A DNA stretch of 64,000 nucleotides from Microbacterium hydrocarbonoxydans (GTDB lineage Bacteria > Actinomycetota > Actinomycetes > Actinomycetales > Microbacteriaceae): the NCBI RefSeq assembly GCF_000956475.1, contig NZ_JYJB01000010.1:620001-684000 (forward strand), read 5' to 3'. The position numbers and the translations under genes are program-made. How positions within the stretch are numbered: the first letter of the stretch is position 1; every line of letters begins with the position of its first letter. Shown here one piece after another: positions 25,636 to 34,155 of the stretch. The notes beneath the pieces were generated by a model, which did not search any database, was not told the DNA's origin, and saw only the letters and a list, made by a program, of their open reading frames with translations.

Positions 25636-26196
25636 CTAGCTCTCTTCTTTCTCGGCGGCACGGCTCTCTGCCGTACCGTCTTGGTCTGTGATCTGCTGGA
25701 GCGCACTCCATCGAGGATCGATGGGAGCTTCCTGCTCCGTTCCGGTGCTCACGGTCAGCTTCTCGCCGGTTCTCGGGTCGAGCCCCAGGCAGTCCGGCTG
25801 ACACACCGGCTGAAAAGGAAGCGACAACACGGCCGCATCCCTGACCAGAGTTTCAAGATCCACGTGGTCGTCTTGAACCTCGAAGTCAGTTTCTTCCTCA
25901 CCAGGATACGCGAAAAGCTCCTGGAACTCGACTTCGACAGGCCGAGTGATGGGTGTGAGGCATCGACCGCACTCTCCTGAGTACTCTCCGTCGGCTGTTC
26001 CGGACACGAGGATGCCCTCGTGAACCGACTCCAGACGCACGTCGAGATCGAGCTCGGATCCCTCGGCGAGAGAGACGATTCCCTCGCCCCACTGCTCGGA
26101 GAGGGTGACCGTGAACTCGTGCTCACGCATCTCGCCCGGGCGTCGGACGATGTCGCGGACGGGCAGGACGAAAGGACCATTCATACGGGAACGCAC
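25636..26196 (-). CDS. YceD/DUF177-family protein
   Basis: A 186-aa protein of the DUF177 family linked to 23S rRNA accumulation and always near rpmF. A CGRCLTPI motif near residue 76 and the later CQPDCLGLD supply the family's cysteine pairs. I chose GTG 26196 rather than ATG 26184 because the minus-strand hexamer TAGCAT (26203-26208) lies exactly 6 nt before the GTG, as at other leaderless starts here, and neither start has a good ribosome site. Confidence 0.9.
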   Translation of the reverse strand: MRSRMNGPFVLPVRDIVRRPGEMREHEFTVTLSEQWGEGIVSLAEGSELDLDVRLESVHEGILVSGTADGEYSGECGRCLTPITRPVEVEFQELFAYPGEEETDFEVQDDHVDLETLVRDAAVLSLPFQPVCQPDCLGLDPRTGEKLTVSTGTEQEAPIDPRWSALQQITDQDGTAESRAAEKEES

Positions 26197-26202
26197 CCCG
26201 CA

Positions 26203-26208
26203 ATGCTA
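26203..26208 (-). promoter_or_regulatory. -10 element of the yceD-rpmF-rnc-mutM operon
   Basis: TAGCAT on the minus strand, 6 nt from the GTG at 26196; implies a leaderless transcript covering the four downstream genes. Confidence 0.5.
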
Positions 26209-26235
26209 CCCGCTCCCGCCTGGACGGGTCCCGAG

Positions 26236-26733
26236 TCAGATGCCTCGGGCGCCGGTGTCGAGGAACGCCGCGACAGCGGGCGGGACGAACGGCGACACGT
26301 CGCCCCCGAGTCCGGCCACCTGGCGCACGAGCGAGCTGGACACCATGGCGTGCGAGGGATCAGGCAGCAGGAAGACCGTCTCGATATCGGCGAGGTGCCG
26401 GTTGACGATCGCCATCGGCGACTCGTAGGCGACGTCGATCTGCGAGCGGATGCCCTTCACGAGCACGCCGGCGTTCACATCGCGCGCATAGTCGACCAGA
26501 AGGCCCATGCTCCATGAACCGATGACGATGTTGCCGCCCATGCCGTCCTCGGCGATCGACTTCTCGAGAAGAGCGAGGCGCTGAGAGATCGGCAGCATCG
26601 CCTCCTTGCCGGGGTTGTGCACCACCAGCACGTGCAGCTCGTCGTAGAGCTTCGCTGCTCGGCGGATGACATCGAGATGGCCGAGAGTCGGCGGGTCGAA
26701 GGAACCTGGGACGACCGCGATCCGGCTGCTCAC
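26236..26733 (-). CDS. coaD: Phosphopantetheine adenylyltransferase
   Basis: A 165-aa enzyme making dephospho-CoA from 4'-phosphopantetheine and ATP. The nucleotidyltransferase motifs [18 protein letters not shown] (T-x-G-H at about residues 16-19) and the C-terminal [20 protein letters not shown] with the ISSS-like phosphate loop are present. The GTG start has AAGGAG 5 nt upstream. It lies downstream of recG with a 52-bp gap on the same strand. Confidence 0.96.
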   Translation of the reverse strand: MSSRIAVVPGSFDPPTLGHLDVIRRAAKLYDELHVLVVHNPGKEAMLPISQRLALLEKSIAEDGMGGNIVIGSWSMGLLVDYARDVNAGVLVKGIRSQIDVAYESPMAIVNRHLADIETVFLLPDPSHAMVSSSLVRQVAGLGGDVSPFVPPAVAAFLDTGARGI

Positions 26734-26785
26734 ATCGACTCCTTCGGTCGCTCACTGCACCGCATGCCTCCCAGCCTAGGGCACG

Positions 26786-28954
26786 TCAGTTCTTGGCCAG
26801 CGCCGCGCGGTCCTCATCGCTCACCCGGCGCTCGATCGCCTCCCGGAGTCCCGGATGAGCGGCGAGAGCCGGGTCGGAGGACAGGATGACCTCGGCCAGC
26901 TCACGCGCACGCACGATGAGGCGGGAGTCCTTGACCACGCGCAGAAGCCGCAGAGACGAGCGGACGCCGGCCTGCACAGACCCGAGAACGTCGCCCTCTC
27001 CGCGCAGCTCGAGGTCGACCTCGGCCAGCTGGAAGCCGTCGAGAGTTGCGGCGACGGCATCCACCCGCTCTCGCGCCACCGAGCCCTCCTCCGCCTCGGT
27101 GACGAGCAGGCACAGGCCCGGCACTCCCCCTCGGCCGACGCGTCCTCGTAGCTGATGCAGCTGCGAGACGCCGAAGCGGTCGGCATCAAGGACGATCATG
27201 GTCGACGCGTTCGGCACATCGACGCCGACCTCGATCACGGTCGTGGCCAGCAGGAGATCGATCTCGCCCCGCGCGAACGCCTGCATGACGGCGTCCTTCT
27301 CGTCCGACGGCATCTTGCCGTGCAGCACTGCTCGGCGAAGGCCGCCGAGCGTGGGGTGCGTGGACAGCGCCTCGTCGAGCTGCACCACGCCCCACCGAGG
27401 TCCGTTCGCACCTTCCTGAGCAGGAAGCGCGCCTGCCTCTCCGGTCTTCTTCGTGGTGTCGATCGCCGCGCACACCGCGAACACCTGCCGCCCCTGGGCG
27501 ATCTCCTCGGATGCGCGCTGCCACACCCGCTGCCACCAGCCGGGATGCTCGGCGAGAGGGGCGACGAAGGACTGGATCCCCGCGCGCCCTGCCGGCATCG
27601 TGCGGATCACGGACGTGTCGAGGTCGCCGAACACGGTCATGGCCACGGTGCGCGGGATGGGCGTGGCAGTGAGGACGAGCGCGTGCGGACTGGAGCCCTT
27701 GGCGCGCAGCGCCTCGCGCTGCTCGACGCCGAAGCGGTGCTGCTCGTCGACCACGACCAGTCCGAGGTCGGCGAACGTCGTCTTCTCTCCCAGGAGCGCG
27801 TGGGTTCCGACCACGATGAGCGCCTGACCGGATGCCACGCGCAGCGCAGCCTTACGACGGTCGGCCGCGGGCATCTGGCCGGTGAGGAGCGTGGGCATCA
27901 CCAGTGGCGAGAGCTCCGGTCCGAGCATCTTGGCGATCGAGCGCAGGTGCTGGCCGGCCAGCACCTCGGTCGGAGCGATCAGTGCGGCCTGACCTCCGGA
28001 CTCGGCGACCTGCAGCATCGCCCTGAGGGCGACGAGTGTCTTGCCGGATCCGACCTCGCCCTGCACGAGCCGATTCATCGGCCAGGCACCGACGAGGTCC
28101 TTCGCGATCTGCGCGCCCACGGTGTGCTGGTCGTCGGTCAGCGTGTAGGGCAGCGCCGCATCGAAGCGCTCGAGCAGGCCGCCCGGGTGTGCGGGCCGCG
28201 CGGTGGCCGACAGCGCCCGCACGGCGTCGCGCTGCTGCAGCAGCGCGGTCTGCAGGGTCAGCGCCTCGTGCATGCGCAGGGTCCGCACGGCGGGATCGAT
28301 GTCGGTCCGGGTCTTGGGGCGATGGATCTGCTCGAGCGCCTGGTGCGCGGTGAGCAGCTCCTCCCTGCGCCGGACGTCGTCTGGCAAAGGCTCGGGCAGC
28401 GTTCCGAGATCATCAAGAACCCGGCCGATGAGCCTCGCGATCTGCATCGATGCCAGGCTCGCCGTCGCCGGGTAGATCGGGATCGGCACCGTCGCGCGGG
28501 CATCGGCTCGGCGCCGGGCCTCGTCTTCATCGTCGAACAGCTCGTACTCAGGGTGCGAGAACTGCGTGACGCCGTTGAACTCGCCCACCTTGCCGGAGAA
28601 GATCCCGCGTCGGCCGACGGCGAGCTGATCCGCCCGCCACTTGGCCTGATCGAGGCTCTTGGCGAAGAACGTGAGCGACATCTTGCCGATGCCGTCTCCG
28701 ATGATCACCTCCACCATCGCGCCGCGGCGATTGCGCATCGCACGGGCACTCGACGTCAGGACCTCGGCCACGATCGTGACGTTCTCTCCGACCGGGAGCT
28801 CGCGGATAGGCGTGAGCTCAGCGGGATCGGCATAGCGGCGGGGATAGTGCGAGAGCAGATCGCCCACCGTCTCCATGCCGAACGCGCGCGTGAGCGACTT
28901 CGCGACGGTCGCGCCGAGCGCCTCGGCGAGAGTCGAGTCGAGCGAGAGCGGCAT
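26786..28954 (-). CDS. recG: ATP-dependent DNA helicase RecG
   Basis: A 722-aa branch-migrating helicase acting on stalled forks and Holliday junctions. The N-terminal wedge OB-fold (about 50-150) is followed by the helicase core: GEVGSGKTLVALRAM (Walker A) near residue 300, VVDEQHRFGVEQREAL (DEQH box), TATPIPRT (motif III) and QLRGRVGRGG (motif VI). Length is typical. The minus-strand TAGACT (28961-28966) lies 6 nt before the ATG, so the mRNA is probably leaderless, and the promoter faces that of rsmD. Confidence 0.97.
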   Translation of the reverse strand: MPLSLDSTLAEALGATVAKSLTRAFGMETVGDLLSHYPRRYADPAELTPIRELPVGENVTIVAEVLTSSARAMRNRRGAMVEVIIGDGIGKMSLTFFAKSLDQAKWRADQLAVGRRGIFSGKVGEFNGVTQFSHPEYELFDDEDEARRRADARATVPIPIYPATASLASMQIARLIGRVLDDLGTLPEPLPDDVRRREELLTAHQALEQIHRPKTRTDIDPAVRTLRMHEALTLQTALLQQRDAVRALSATARPAHPGGLLERFDAALPYTLTDDQHTVGAQIAKDLVGAWPMNRLVQGEVGSGKTLVALRAMLQVAESGGQAALIAPTEVLAGQHLRSIAKMLGPELSPLVMPTLLTGQMPAADRRKAALRVASGQALIVVGTHALLGEKTTFADLGLVVVDEQHRFGVEQREALRAKGSSPHALVLTATPIPRTVAMTVFGDLDTSVIRTMPAGRAGIQSFVAPLAEHPGWWQRVWQRASEEIAQGRQVFAVCAAIDTTKKTGEAGALPAQEGANGPRWGVVQLDEALSTHPTLGGLRRAVLHGKMPSDEKDAVMQAFARGEIDLLLATTVIEVGVDVPNASTMIVLDADRFGVSQLHQLRGRVGRGGVPGLCLLVTEAEEGSVARERVDAVAATLDGFQLAEVDLELRGEGDVLGSVQAGVRSSLRLLRVVKDSRLIVRARELAEVILSSDPALAAHPGLREAIERRVSDEDRAALAKN

Positions 28955-28960
28955 GATCCG

Positions 28961-28999
28961 AGTCTAGGGACAGGCGCCGACGTCGCCTGCCGATATCGT
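28961..28999. promoter_or_regulatory. Divergent -10 elements of recG and rsmD
   Basis: TAGACT (minus, 28961-28966) is 6 nt from the recG ATG and TATCGT (plus, 28994-28999) is 6 nt from the rsmD GTG. Both transcripts are predicted to be leaderless from a 51-bp divergent region. Confidence 0.5.
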
Positions 29000-29005
29000 G
29001 AACAG

Positions 29006-29590
29006 GTGACCAGGATCATCGCAGGCAGAGCACGAGGGGCGCGTCTCGAGGTGCCGAGCACGGGCACCCGCCCGACCAGTGACCGCGTACGCGAATCACT
29101 CTTCGGAGCCCTCGAATCGGCCGACGCTCTCGCCGGCGCTCGCGTCCTCGATCTGTACGCGGGTTCCGGCGCCCTGGGCCTCGAATCGCTCAGCCGCGGA
29201 GCCGCGAGCGTGGATCTGGTCGAGAAGGGCAGGCAGGCGGCGGCGATCGTGCGCCGCAACGCCGCGACGGTGGCGAAGGCCGGCGGGATCGCGATCGGAC
29301 GCGTGCACGAGAGCGCGGTGCATCCGTTCCTGCTTCGAGCGGCCGGCACGTTCGATCTGGTGTTCTCCGACCCTCCCTACGACATCGCCGACGACGCGAT
29401 GACGGCCGATCTGGTCGCTCTCGCCCCGCTGCTCTCCGCCGACGCGATCGTGGTCGTCGAGCGCGCGAAGCGCGCCACCCCTCCGGACTTCGCCGCCGCC
29501 GGCATGCGGCTGCTGCGTGACAAGGCCTACGGCGACACCACCCTGTGGTGGGCGGAGCCTCAGCCCGCCGTCGAATCCCAGTCGCGGTAG
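29006..29590 (+). CDS. rsmD: 16S rRNA (guanine966-N2)-methyltransferase
   Basis: A 194-aa methyltransferase modifying G966 of 16S rRNA. The family start (M)TRIIAGRARGARLEVP, the TRPTSDRVRESLFGAL block, the SAM loop VLDLYAGSGALGLE near residue 47 and the N2-methylating DPPY (FSDPPYDI) are all visible. GTG 29006 fits the conserved N-terminus and sits 6 nt after TATCGT. Its last 31 bases overlap the convergent thiL 3' end. Confidence 0.94.
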   Translation: MTRIIAGRARGARLEVPSTGTRPTSDRVRESLFGALESADALAGARVLDLYAGSGALGLESLSRGAASVDLVEKGRQAAAIVRRNAATVAKAGGIAIGRVHESAVHPFLLRAAGTFDLVFSDPPYDIADDAMTADLVALAPLLSADAIVVVERAKRATPPDFAAAGMRLLRDKAYGDTTLWWAEPQPAVESQSR

Positions 29591-30555
29591 GGGTCCCATC
29601 CGGAGACGTCGACGGGTGCGTCGTCGCACAGCAGCGCCTCGACACCCGCCTGGCGGGCTTCGCCGATCACGCGGAACCCCGCGGGCACGATGCCGGGCGG
29701 GAACGCCGCCAGCAGAGCGTGGTCCTCTCCCCCGGCCAGCGCACGCGCCGGATCTACGCCGAGAGCGGCTCCGTTCAGTGCGATGGTGATGCCGGATGCC
29801 GCGGCCATGCGCCGCGCGTCGAGCGCGAGTCCGTCGGAGACGTCCATCATCGCGGTCGCCCCGGCGACGGCCGCGAACGGGCCCAGCCCGATCGGCGGCG
29901 ACGGGCGCAGCTGCGCGGCGACCGCCGCGCGCTCGCCCGCCGCGAGCTGTGTCGGCTCCACGGGAACCGGCGTCTCGCCGTCGCGGAAGCGTCCGAACAG
30001 CACGGCGAGGCCGTGCGCGGCGAGTCCGAGCTCGCCCGCGACCGCGATCGCGTCTCCCGGGCGCGCGCCGGATCGCGTGACGGCGGCGCGTCCCTCCAGA
30101 TCGCCCAGGGCAGTGACCGCAACCGTCAGCACGTCGGACACGGTCAGATCGCCGCCGACCACCGCGCATCCGGGCGCGAGCGCCGCGCAGGCCTCGCGGA
30201 ATCCGTCGGCGAGGCTCTCGACGAACGACAGCCGCAGATCGCGCGGCACGGCGAGAGCGACGAGCAGGGCAGTCGGGCGAGCGCCCATCGCGGCGACATC
30301 GGCCAGGTTGACGGCAGCGGACTTCCACCCCAGGTCGTAGCCGCCGGACCACGCCAGCCGGAAGTCGGGGCCGTGCACAAGAGTGTCGGTCGTCGCCACC
30401 ACGGTGCCCGAAGGCGCCGCGATCACGGCGGCGTCGTCGCCGGGGCCGATGATGGTGTGCGTCGCCTGGGCGGTGCGACTCAGGATCGCCTGCAGGATCT
30501 CTCCTTCGGAGAGGTCGCGGAGGCGGGGATCATCGGCGTCGGGTCGGGAGGGCAT
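29560..30555 (-). CDS. thiL: Thiamine-monophosphate kinase
   Basis: A 331-aa enzyme phosphorylating thiamine monophosphate to the active cofactor thiamine diphosphate. The family start SEGEILQAIL, the metal-binding IIGPGDDAAVI near residues 35-45, the WKSAAVNLADVAAMGA block and MDVSDGLALDARRMA near residue 240 are present. The minus-strand TACCTT (30563-30568) lies 7 nt before the ATG. It is divergent from a DUF3515 lipoprotein and overlaps rsmD by 31 bp tail to tail. Confidence 0.94.
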   Translation of the reverse strand: MPSRPDADDPRLRDLSEGEILQAILSRTAQATHTIIGPGDDAAVIAAPSGTVVATTDTLVHGPDFRLAWSGGYDLGWKSAAVNLADVAAMGARPTALLVALAVPRDLRLSFVESLADGFREACAALAPGCAVVGGDLTVSDVLTVAVTALGDLEGRAAVTRSGARPGDAIAVAGELGLAAHGLAVLFGRFRDGETPVPVEPTQLAAGERAAVAAQLRPSPPIGLGPFAAVAGATAMMDVSDGLALDARRMAAASGITIALNGAALGVDPARALAGGEDHALLAAFPPGIVPAGFRVIGEARQAGVEALLCDDAPVDVSGWDPYRDWDSTAG

Positions 30556-30562
30556 GCTGTCA

Positions 30563-30572
30563 AAGGTAGCCT
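30563..30572. promoter_or_regulatory. Overlapping divergent -10 elements of thiL and the DUF3515 gene
   Basis: TACCTT (minus, 30563-30568) serves thiL and TAGCCT (plus, 30567-30572) serves the lipoprotein gene. The hexamers share two base pairs, and only 23 bp separate the two ATGs, so the promoters should exclude each other. Confidence 0.5.
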
Positions 30573-30578
30573 GGAAGC

Positions 30579-31049
30579 ATGCCCCGTTCTCGTCGTCTCA
30601 CCGCCGCGGCGGGAGCCCTGATCCTTCTCGGCGCCCTGGCCGGATGCTCGACGACGATTCATGTCGATGCCGCGGAAGACGCGGACAATCCCGCCTGCGC
30701 TGACGTCTCGGTGCTGCTGCCCGACGCGATCGGCGATCTCGATCGCGTGTGGACGGATGCTCAGGCGACGGGGGCCTGGGGCGACCCGACCGTCGTCCTC
30801 AGGTGCGGCGTCGACGTGCCCGCACCCTCGGATCTCGTGTGCCAGACCATCGGCGGTGTCGACTGGCTCGTCCTCGCTCAGGAGGACGAGCGTCAGCGGC
30901 TCGTGTCCTACGGACGCGACCCCGCGATCGAGGTGATCATCAAACGCGGATCCGACATCGACTTCCGCTCGATCGTGGAGACGCTGTCGACCAGCATCCA
31001 GTCAGGGCTTCAGCCGGCGTCCGCGAAGTGCACCGATCGGATCGAATGA
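30579..31049 (+). CDS. DUF3515-family lipoprotein
   Basis: A 156-aa exported lipoprotein. The signal peptide has a basic start (MPRSRR), a hydrophobic core and the lipobox LAGC with Cys23 as the lipidated residue. Conserved cysteines in ADVSVLLP-flanking and RCGVDVP regions fit the actinobacterial DUF3515 family, which is commonly found beside thiL and ddl. Function unknown; it sits on the outer face of the membrane. TAGCCT lies 6 nt before the ATG (leaderless). Its stop overlaps the next gene start. Confidence 0.88.
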   Translation: MPRSRRLTAAAGALILLGALAGCSTTIHVDAAEDADNPACADVSVLLPDAIGDLDRVWTDAQATGAWGDPTVVLRCGVDVPAPSDLVCQTIGGVDWLVLAQEDERQRLVSYGRDPAIEVIIKRGSDIDFRSIVETLSTSIQSGLQPASAKCTDRIE

Positions 31050-31267
31050 TGAACCCGCTGATCCCCACCGCGTACGACGTCTTCTGGAGCGTCCTGGCGG
31101 CGGGAATGCTCGCCTGGTCGATTGCAGCATTCGTCTCGATGCTGCGGACGCGGACGCTGAACGGGCTCAGATTCCTGGCCTGGTTCCTGCTCCTGATCCT
31201 GCTGCCCCTGCTCGGCGCGACCGCCTGGTTCGTGTACGGGCGCAGAGCCGAAGCCCTGCGCCCGTAG
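31046..31267 (+). CDS. Small membrane protein, PLDc_N-type
   Basis: A 73-aa protein with two membrane helices (VFWSVLAAGMLAWSIAAFVSM and FLAWFLLLILLPLLGATAWF, both slightly longer than quoted) and the ending WFVYGRR, typical of the phospholipase D N-terminal membrane segment domain found alone in actinobacteria. It carries no catalytic domain. ATG 31046 overlaps the upstream stop as ATGA; a second ATG follows immediately. Converges on ddl with 9 bp between. Confidence 0.8.
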   Translation: MMNPLIPTAYDVFWSVLAAGMLAWSIAAFVSMLRTRTLNGLRFLAWFLLLILLPLLGATAWFVYGRRAEALRP

Positions 31268-31276
31268 CCGGTCGTC

Positions 31277-32362
31277 TCAGCGGCGCAGGCCGGCCTCGAT
31301 CAGCTCTGAGATCAGGTCGCCGTAGCTGAGCCCGGACGCGACCCAGCACTTCGGGAACATCGAGATCGGAGTGAAGCCGGGCATGGTGTTGAGCTCGTTG
31401 ACGACGAGTTCGCCGGATGCCGTGAGGAACATGTCCACGCGTGCGAGACCTCGACCGTCGACCGCCTCGAACGAGCGGACGCCGACCTCCTGTATCGCCG
31501 CGACCTCGGCCTCCGTGAGCTCCGCGGGGCACACGACGTCGACCCCGTCCCCGCCCAGGTACTTGCCCTCGAAGTCGTAGAAGCCGCGCGAGGTGAGCAC
31601 GATCTCGCCCGGAAGCGATGCACGCACACCATCCGCGCCTTCGAGAACGGCGACCTCGATCTCGCGGCCCGAGACGCCGATCTCGATGAGGACCTTGTCG
31701 TCTTCGGCGAAAGCGAGAGCGAGCGCAGCGTCGAGCTCGGAGAAGTCCGAGACCTTCGATACGCCCACGCTCGAGCCCGCACGCGCCGGCTTCACGAACA
31801 GCGGAAGCTGCCCGAGCCCTTCGGCCGCGGCGCGCACGCCTGCGGCATCCGCTTCCCACTGCCGAGCGCGCACCGTCACCCAGGGTGCGACCTGGATGCC
31901 CGAGGCCTGCAGAGCCACCTTCATGAAGTGCTTGTCCATGCACAGCGCCGAGTCGAGCACTCCGCCGCCAGCGTACGGGACCTCGAGTGTGTCGAAATAG
32001 CCCTGGATCGTGCCGTCCTCGCCGTGCGTCCCATGCAGGATCGGGAGCACGATGTCGATCTCGCCGAGGCCCTCCAGAGCACCGTCGGCACGCACGACCC
32101 GAAGAGTGCGGTCACCGCCGGGCTCGGGCCAGAGGATGCGGCTGCCGTTGTCGATCACCTCGGGAAGGTGCGCCGCGTCGAGCGGGAACTTCGCCGGCTC
32201 GTCGTCCTCGAGGACGAAAGCGCCCTCCCTTGTGATCCCGACAGGGATCACGGCGTAGCGGTCGCGGTCAATCGCGCCGAGGACCCCGCCCGCCGTCGCG
32301 GAACTGATCGAATGCTCGCTGGAGCGCCCGCCGAAGAGGACCACCACCGTCTGCTTGTCCAT
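31277..32362 (-). CDS. ddl: D-alanine--D-alanine ligase
   Basis: ATP-grasp enzyme of 361 aa making the D-Ala-D-Ala dipeptide of peptidoglycan precursors. Motifs in order: VVVLFGGRSSEHSISS (N-terminal), HGTHGEDGTIQGYFD near residue 110, FVKPARAGSSVGVSKV (ATP-grasp loop) and ARVDMFLT...NELNTMPGFTPISMFP at the active site. The Tyr of the family's serine-lysine-tyrosine set lies in the EVPYAGGGVL stretch. The 3' end of gpsA overlaps its first 95 bp in another frame. Confidence 0.97.
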   Translation of the reverse strand: MDKQTVVVLFGGRSSEHSISSATAGGVLGAIDRDRYAVIPVGITREGAFVLEDDEPAKFPLDAAHLPEVIDNGSRILWPEPGGDRTLRVVRADGALEGLGEIDIVLPILHGTHGEDGTIQGYFDTLEVPYAGGGVLDSALCMDKHFMKVALQASGIQVAPWVTVRARQWEADAAGVRAAAEGLGQLPLFVKPARAGSSVGVSKVSDFSELDAALALAFAEDDKVLIEIGVSGREIEVAVLEGADGVRASLPGEIVLTSRGFYDFEGKYLGGDGVDVVCPAELTEAEVAAIQEVGVRSFEAVDGRGLARVDMFLTASGELVVNELNTMPGFTPISMFPKCWVASGLSYGDLISELIEAGLRR

Positions 32363-33398
32363 AGTTGGTCCTCTCCCCCTGAGGGGTGTCGTCGTCCGTC
32401 GTCAGGTGGGGTGCGATGTCGCGCGGGTTCATCTTCCCGTCGAGCACCATCTTCACCTGTTCGACGATGGGCATGTCCACCTCCGACTCGCGCGCGAGCT
32501 GCAGGATCGGCGCAACGGACGCGAGTCCCTCGGCCGTCTGCTGCATCTGCTTCACGACGTCCTGGAAGCTGTACCCCTGGCCGAGCAGGCGCCCGGCCGT
32601 GTTGTTGCGGCTCAGTGGAGACTGGCAGGTCGCGATCAGGTCGCCGAGCCCCGCGAGCCCCTGCAGGGTCTCGGGATGCGCCCCGTTCGCCACTGCGAAG
32701 TCGGTCATCTCCACAAGCCCGCGGGTGATGATCGACGCCTTCGTGTTCTCTCCGTAGCCGACGCCGTCGACGATGCCGATCGCGACCGCGATCAGGTTCT
32801 TGAGAACACCGCCGAACTCGGTGCCGATCACGTCGGTGTTCACGAAGGTGCGGAAGTAGCTGTTGCGCGCTGCACGCGCGATCGTCTCGGCGGTCTCCAG
32901 GCTCCGCGACGAGATCACGGCAGCAGTGGGCTGTTCCCGAGCGATCTCCAGCGCGAGGTTCGGACCCGATGCGACAGCGATGCGATCGGGATCGCACTGC
33001 AGCTCCTGCTCGATGACCTGGCTCATGCGCAGTCCGGTTCCCCGCTCCACGCCCTTCATCAGGCTGACGATCTTGGCGTCGTTCTCGGCGAGGAGAGGGC
33101 GCAGCGCCTTGAGGTTCTCGCGCAGCGACTGGCTCGGGACCGACAGGTACACCTGGTCGACGCCGTGCAGTGCTGTGGCGAGCTCGTGCGTCGCCGCCAT
33201 CGTCCGAGGCAGGTTGATGCCCGGCAGGTATCGCGAGTTCCGCTTGGCCTCGTTGATCTCGTGCGCGAGCTCCGCGCGGCGCGCCCACATCGTGACGTGC
33301 GCACCGCCGTCGGCGAGGATCTTGCCGAAGGTCGTCCCCCAGCTGCCCGCGCCGATGACGGCGACGCGGGGGCCGGCAACCGGCTTCTTAGGAGTCAA
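32268..33398 (-). CDS. gpsA: NAD(P)-dependent glycerol-3-phosphate dehydrogenase
   Basis: A 376-aa enzyme reducing dihydroxyacetone phosphate to sn-glycerol 3-phosphate for phospholipids. The N-terminal VIGAGSWGTTFGKIL near residue 14, the SLMKGVERGTGL block and catalytic lysine region GGVLKNLIAVAIGI are present. The start is TTG 33398, supported by AAGGAG 10 nt upstream and by the proper N-terminus. The body should end near DDDTPQGERT; the frame then runs 32 residues further (NYGQADGG onward) across the start of ddl, an unusually long same-strand overlap. It overlaps the acyltransferase stop by 11 nt. Confidence 0.94.
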   Translation of the reverse strand: MTPKKPVAGPRVAVIGAGSWGTTFGKILADGGAHVTMWARRAELAHEINEAKRNSRYLPGINLPRTMAATHELATALHGVDQVYLSVPSQSLRENLKALRPLLAENDAKIVSLMKGVERGTGLRMSQVIEQELQCDPDRIAVASGPNLALEIAREQPTAAVISSRSLETAETIARAARNSYFRTFVNTDVIGTEFGGVLKNLIAVAIGIVDGVGYGENTKASIITRGLVEMTDFAVANGAHPETLQGLAGLGDLIATCQSPLSRNNTAGRLLGQGYSFQDVVKQMQQTAEGLASVAPILQLARESEVDMPIVEQVKMVLDGKMNPRDIAPHLTTDDDTPQGERTNYGQADGGGPLRRALQRAFDQFRDGGRGPRRD

Positions 33399-34155
33399 GG
33401 CGTCCGGTCTCCTTCTGACCGTGCGACGCCGGGTTCCAGCGCTCAGCCGGAGCCTTCTCGTCGCGGATCTCCTCGAGCAGGGCGGTGATCGCGTTCATCA
33501 GCCGCGTCGTCGCCTCGTTGAGCGCCGCCTGCTCTCCGGCACGCTCGCGCAGATCGGAGACGTCGACAGGATCACCGATCACGACCGTGATCGGCTTGCG
33601 CAGCGGCCAGAGGCTGAGCCCCTTCTGATACCGCCCCATGATCGCCTGCGTGCCCCACTGCGCCATCGGGATCAGCGGAATCCCGTCGGCCAGCGCCAGA
33701 CGGACCGCGCCCGACTTGCCGCGCATGGGCCACAGATCGGGGTCGCGTGTCAGCGTGCCCTCGGGGTACACGATCACGCCGCGACCGTGCTCGACGAGCT
33801 CGGCCGACTGCTTCATGGTCTGCTTCGCCGCGGATGCCGACGAAGAGCGTGCCACGGGGATCATGCCGGTCTTGCGCAGGATCCATCCCACGACCGGGAT
33901 CTTGAACAGGCTCTCCTTGGCCATGAACCGCGGCGCGCGACCGATTCGCCATACGGCGACCGCGACGATGATCGGATCGAGCTCCGAATAGTGATTCGGG
34001 GCAAGAACGAACGCGCCCTCCCGCGGGAGCTTCTCGGCCCCGGTGATGCGGATCCTGGCGATCAGCCCCATGAGCGGCACGACGATCGCAGCGAGCGGCC
34101 AGAACAGACTTGGCCGCCGCTTCTCCGGAGACCTCGATGCAGGCATCCGCGTCAC
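33388..34155 (-). CDS. 1-acyl-sn-glycerol-3-phosphate acyltransferase (PlsC-like)
   Basis: A 255-aa membrane-bound acyltransferase that should acylate lysophosphatidic acid. The N-terminal hydrophobic anchor SLFWPLAAIVVPLMGLIA is followed by the catalytic NHYSELDPI (a variant of the usual NHxxxxD) near residue 50 and the substrate motif YPEGTLTRDP. GTG 34155 overlaps the murA stop as GTGA; ATG 34146 is an alternative. It is followed by gpsA, which supplies glycerol 3-phosphate, so lipid precursor genes are linked. Confidence 0.88.
   Translation of the reverse strand: MTRMPASRSPEKRRPSLFWPLAAIVVPLMGLIARIRITGAEKLPREGAFVLAPNHYSELDPIIVAVAVWRIGRAPRFMAKESLFKIPVVGWILRKTGMIPVARSSSASAAKQTMKQSAELVEHGRGVIVYPEGTLTRDPDLWPMRGKSGAVRLALADGIPLIPMAQWGTQAIMGRYQKGLSLWPLRKPITVVIGDPVDVSDLRERAGEQAALNEATTRLMNAITALLEEIRDEKAPAERWNPASHGQKETGRLDS

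Noticed and set aside
27155..29590. 811-codon plus-strand frame opposite recG and running into rsmD
   Set aside because: The part opposite recG has shadow composition (His/Arg-rich). Only the last 194 codons are real, the rsmD gene starting at GTG 29006.
29560..29590. Antisense overlap of rsmD and thiL ends as a regulatory device
   Set aside because: A 31-bp tail-to-tail overlap is ordinary in compact genomes, and no further structure supports regulation.
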